A stretch of 7,001 nt of DNA from HGM11788 sp964654945 (GTDB taxonomy: Bacteria; Bacillota; Clostridia; Lachnospirales; CAG-274). The notes beneath the pieces are model-generated. The model was given only the letters and a program-made list of their open reading frames with translations. It did no database searches and was not told the origin of the DNA. Of the stretch, positions 6,614 through 7,001 are shown in pieces. The translations under genes and the position numbers were made by a program. How positions within the stretch are numbered: the first letter of the stretch is position 1; each line of letters begins with the position of its first letter. Location of the stretch: contig CAZZLN010000068.1 in NCBI GenBank assembly GCA_964654945.1, positions 1-7,001 of the forward strand. Direction: 5' to 3'.

Positions 6614-6642
6614 ATAATTATTTTAAAGGCAGACGATGTAAA
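6614..6642 (-). promoter_or_regulatory. Candidate promoter for the transporter gene
   Basis: TTTACA (6637-6642) and AATTAT (6614-6619) on the minus strand are 17 nt apart, a loose sigma-A match that would give a leader of about 90 nt. A weaker alternative, TTGTTA (6560-6565) with TATTAA (6537-6542), also at 17 nt, would give a very short leader. Neither is strong; AT-rich sequence makes chance matches likely. Confidence 0.25.
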
Positions 6643-6645
6643 CAA

Positions 6646-6694
6646 CCCCTCAGTTATTCACTTCGTCACTTTAATAATTAATACTGTAAGTCCC
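6646..6694. repeat. Degenerate CCCC-bounded palindromic repeat-like segment
   Basis: Plus-strand CCCCTCAG (6646-6653) and AAGTCCCC (6688-6694 region) bracket a segment in which CAGT...TATT and AATA...ACTG are imperfectly inverted, with CACTTCGTCACT in the middle. The opening, AACAACCCCTCAGT, resembles from memory a dispersed element found between genes in gut Clostridia. I could not confirm this, and the pairing here is poor, so it may be a decayed copy. Confidence 0.3.
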
Positions 6695-6700
6695 CATAAA

Positions 6701-7001
6701 TCAGTTATTAATTAACTTATCTTCACCATTCCAGCTGTAAAGCTTTCTGATTTCTTCACCTACCTTCTCAGACTGATGTTCAGAAGCTAACTTTCTCATT
6801 GCTCTAAAGTGAGCCTGACCACCTGCTTCAGACATATCAAGCAAGAAGTCCTTAGCAAAAGTGCCGTCCTGAATGTCAGAAAGTATCTTCTTCATAGCCT
6901 TTTTAGTTTCAGCTGTAATGATTTTAGGTCCTGTTACATAGTCGCCATATTCAGCAGTGTTGGAAATCGAATATCTCATACCTGCAAAACCTGACTGATA
7001 G
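6701..7001 (-). CDS. ilvC: Ketol-acid reductoisomerase, C-terminal 99 residues (partial)
   Basis: The right edge cuts the 5' part of the gene; 99 residues and a TGA stop remain. The frame is open to the edge, so the methionine at 6979 is internal, not a start. The visible sequence includes SGFAGMRYSISNTAEYGDY, a strongly conserved stretch of the KARI knotted C-terminal domain, then GPKII and SEAGGQAHFRAMRKLASEHQ, and ends KLINN. The end of the protein matches class I (short) IlvC. The enzyme uses NADPH and Mg2+ to convert 2-acetolactate and 2-aceto-2-hydroxybutyrate to the dihydroxy acids that IlvD dehydrates. It is upstream of the whole cluster, and a 185-bp spacer separates it from the transporter. 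The NADPH-binding domain is not in the window. Confidence 0.95.
   Translation of the reverse strand, partial: YQSGFAGMRYSISNTAEYGDYVTGPKIITAETKKAMKKILSDIQDGTFAKDFLLDMSEAGGQAHFRAMRKLASEHQSEKVGEEIRKLYSWNGEDKLINN

Larger units (their letters stand above)
6516..6700. other. 185-bp ilvC-transporter spacer
   Basis: No coding potential was recognised here. The part nearest ilvC holds the CCCC-bounded repeat-like segment listed separately. The middle contains a possible minus-strand promoter, and the part nearest the transporter is very AT-rich (6530-6565) before its ribosome binding site. No clear intrinsic terminator with a U-tract follows ilvC. Confidence 0.6.

Noticed and set aside
6613..6618. 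Perfect plus-strand TATAAT
   Set aside because: The best -35 candidate at proper distance (TTACTT, 6590-6595) is poor, and a transcript from it would run antisense into ilvC. A chance match is likely in AT-rich sequence.
6701..6979. Complete 92-residue protein starting at the ATG at 6979
   Set aside because: The frame stays open to the window edge and the upstream residues (YQSGFAG) continue the conserved IlvC sequence, so this is the tail of a larger gene.

Overview
The window comes from an AT-rich, low-GC Gram-positive bacterium, most likely an anaerobic gut-type Clostridia member (Ruminococcaceae/Lachnospiraceae-like). This is judged from base composition, strong AAGGAGG-type ribosome binding sites, the short clostridial/archaeal-style LeuD, and repeat-like spacers. 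Species cannot be fixed from the sequence alone.

All genes lie on the minus strand, so transcription runs from high to low coordinates: 3' end of ilvC (cut by the right edge), a GPH/MelB-type MFS transporter, cimA (citramalate synthase), leuC, leuD, leuB, then the first 26 codons of ilvD (cut by the left edge). Apart from the transporter this is a branched-chain amino acid biosynthesis cluster. CimA condenses pyruvate and acetyl-CoA to (R)-citramalate. LeuCD isomerises it and LeuB oxidatively decarboxylates the product to 2-oxobutyrate for isoleucine. The same LeuCDB enzymes also serve the leucine pathway after LeuA, which is not in this window. IlvC and IlvD supply the shared isoleucine/valine steps, and the valine branch supplies the 2-oxoisovalerate that leucine synthesis starts from.

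cimA, leuC and leuD are tightly packed: the stop codons of cimA and leuC sit inside the Shine-Dalgarno sequence of the next gene. The other spacers are longer and carry structure. A perfect 14-bp inverted repeat lies between the transporter gene and cimA (4841-4872). A roughly 130-bp repeat-rich, palindromic, possibly mobile or dispersed element separates leuD and leuB (about 1294-1414). The 185-bp ilvC-transporter spacer contains a degenerate CCCC-bounded repeat-like segment (about 6646-6694). A small GC-rich hairpin lies between leuB and ilvD (136-154).

I found no clear evidence of a new biological system. The points worth a second look are the transporter embedded in the ilv/leu cluster with an extra C-terminal membrane segment, the cimA-led (leuA-less) arrangement, and the structured spacers. 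No tRNA, rRNA, CRISPR array, transposase or T-box leader was recognised.
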